A model generated the notes under the pieces. It ran no database searches. It worked only from the letters and a program-made list of their open reading frames with translations, and was not told the origin of the DNA. A DNA stretch of 64,000 nucleotides. It comes from Alphaproteobacteria bacterium (GTDB taxonomy: Bacteria; Pseudomonadota; Alphaproteobacteria; SP197). The position numbers and the translations under genes were made by a program. The stretch lies in NCBI GenBank assembly GCA_016869675.1, contig VGDP01000003.1, positions 1 through 64,000 of the forward strand, given 5' to 3'. The stretch's first letter is position 1. Every line of letters starts with the position of its first letter. Shown one piece after another: positions 63,203 to 64,000 of this stretch.

Positions 63203-63547
63203 TCACGACCGCACCGCCGCGATCAGGCCGACCATGACCATCACCGCGCAGCCGTTCAGGTAGTGGATAGCGCTGCCCGAGGCCAGGAAGTCGATCACCG
63301 GCTGCGCCAACTCGAGAACAAGGCGGCCAATGGCGGTGTCAGCGAGCTCGTCGCCGGCGGCGACGCCGAACAAGGCGCCAACCGCCGCCACCGCGAAGGG
63401 AAAGACCACGCCGAACAGCCAGTGGCCCTTGGTCTTCTCGCGGCGCAGCGCGTCGCCGAGCGCGCGGGCCCGGCGGTCCGCCAGAGCGACGGCGCGATCC
63501 TGGTCGATGATGTCGCTGGACAGGGAATGCACGTTAGTCAGTGACAC
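63203..63547 (-). CDS. Small membrane protein of unknown function
   Basis: Two hydrophobic segments (WLFGVVFPFAVAAVGALFGVAAG; IHYLNGCAVMVMVGLIAAV); GTG start with AGGAG 6 nt upstream. Confidence 0.65.
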   Translation of the reverse strand: MSLTNVHSLSSDIIDQDRAVALADRRARALGDALRREKTKGHWLFGVVFPFAVAAVGALFGVAAGDELADTAIGRLVLELAQPVIDFLASGSAIHYLNGCAVMVMVGLIAAVRS

Positions 63548-63557
63548 GTCGATCTCC

Positions 63558-63646
63558 TGTCGGTAGCCCCGCCGCCTGGCGACACGTCGTGGTCCTAGGC
63601 CGGTTGCTTTACGTTCCGCCGTCGCCGGCGGTTTGCCCTTTCGAGG
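63558..63646 (-). ncRNA. Second, more divergent GEMM-I riboswitch candidate
   Basis: Minus strand: cctcgaaaGGGCAAACCgccgGCGAcggcGGAACGTAAAGCAACCGGCCTAggaccacgacgtgtcgccaggcggCGGGGCTACCGAcaggagatcgacGTG; GCGA tetraloop stem conserved. Confidence 0.75.
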
Positions 63647-63771
63647 TTGGAGCGCCGCTTGTCCCCGCGCGCTCCTCTCGTCGCCCATGGTAAATAGCGC
63701 ATGGCGCCGCGGCGCCCAGTGATCGCCGTCACCCGCGCCGCGAATACCAGCTGGATCGTGGTGAACGCGCC

Positions 63772-64000
63772 TTAACCGTCGACGACGGGCAGCGTCACGT
63801 GGGAGGGGCGCCCGGCGTCGTGGAACAGGCGGACGGAGGCGGCGCGCGCATCGCGATAGCCGCCGTGGCGGTCGGCGCGGAAGGCGTTGAGCGTGCGTTC
63901 GTAGAGCGGGAAGTTCGTCCCCGCGATCTCGACGCGCACGCGGTGGCCGGCGCGGAGCCGCGCCGCCGTATTCCCGACGCGGAAGGCGTAGCGGTAGACC
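63772..64000 (-). CDS. CocE/NonD family hydrolase, C-terminal part (runs off window)
   Basis: YRYAFRVGNTAARLRAGHRVRVEIAGTNFPLYERTLNAFRAD..FHDAGRPSHVTLPVVDG*. Confidence 0.7.
   Translation of the reverse strand, partial: VYRYAFRVGNTAARLRAGHRVRVEIAGTNFPLYERTLNAFRADRHGGYRDARAASVRLFHDAGRPSHVTLPVVDG

Overview
This 64 kb, GC-rich window has alphaproteobacterial gene content (inferred from families and synteny, not from a search). Intact core genes include chvI/chvG, argJ, secA, petABC (cytochrome bc1), hemF, apt, mtnP, a MoxR/DUF58/DUF4159 block, a CCA-adding enzyme, manC, motA and tRNA-Gln(TTG). The clearest non-standard finding is at the right end: two c-di-GMP-I (GEMM-I-like) riboswitch candidates on the minus strand. 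Each lies directly upstream of the Shine-Dalgarno sequence and start codon of a gene, one a ParA-family ATPase and the other a small membrane protein, next to an excisionase-like HTH gene and about 3 kb from a PilZ gene. A second notable locus (about 42.3-43.8 kb) encodes a PD-(D/E)XK-nuclease-like N-terminus fused to a divergent class III nucleotidyl cyclase domain, followed by a small two-TM protein. The window also holds many damaged accessory genes (in-frame TAG/TAA, 1-nt frameshifts, truncations, an IS3 scar, a scrambled yjbF/yjbH locus), while long housekeeping ORFs are intact. This fits real gene decay better than uniform sequencing error, but raw reads would be needed to decide. Product names come from reading protein sequence from memory; no database search was run.
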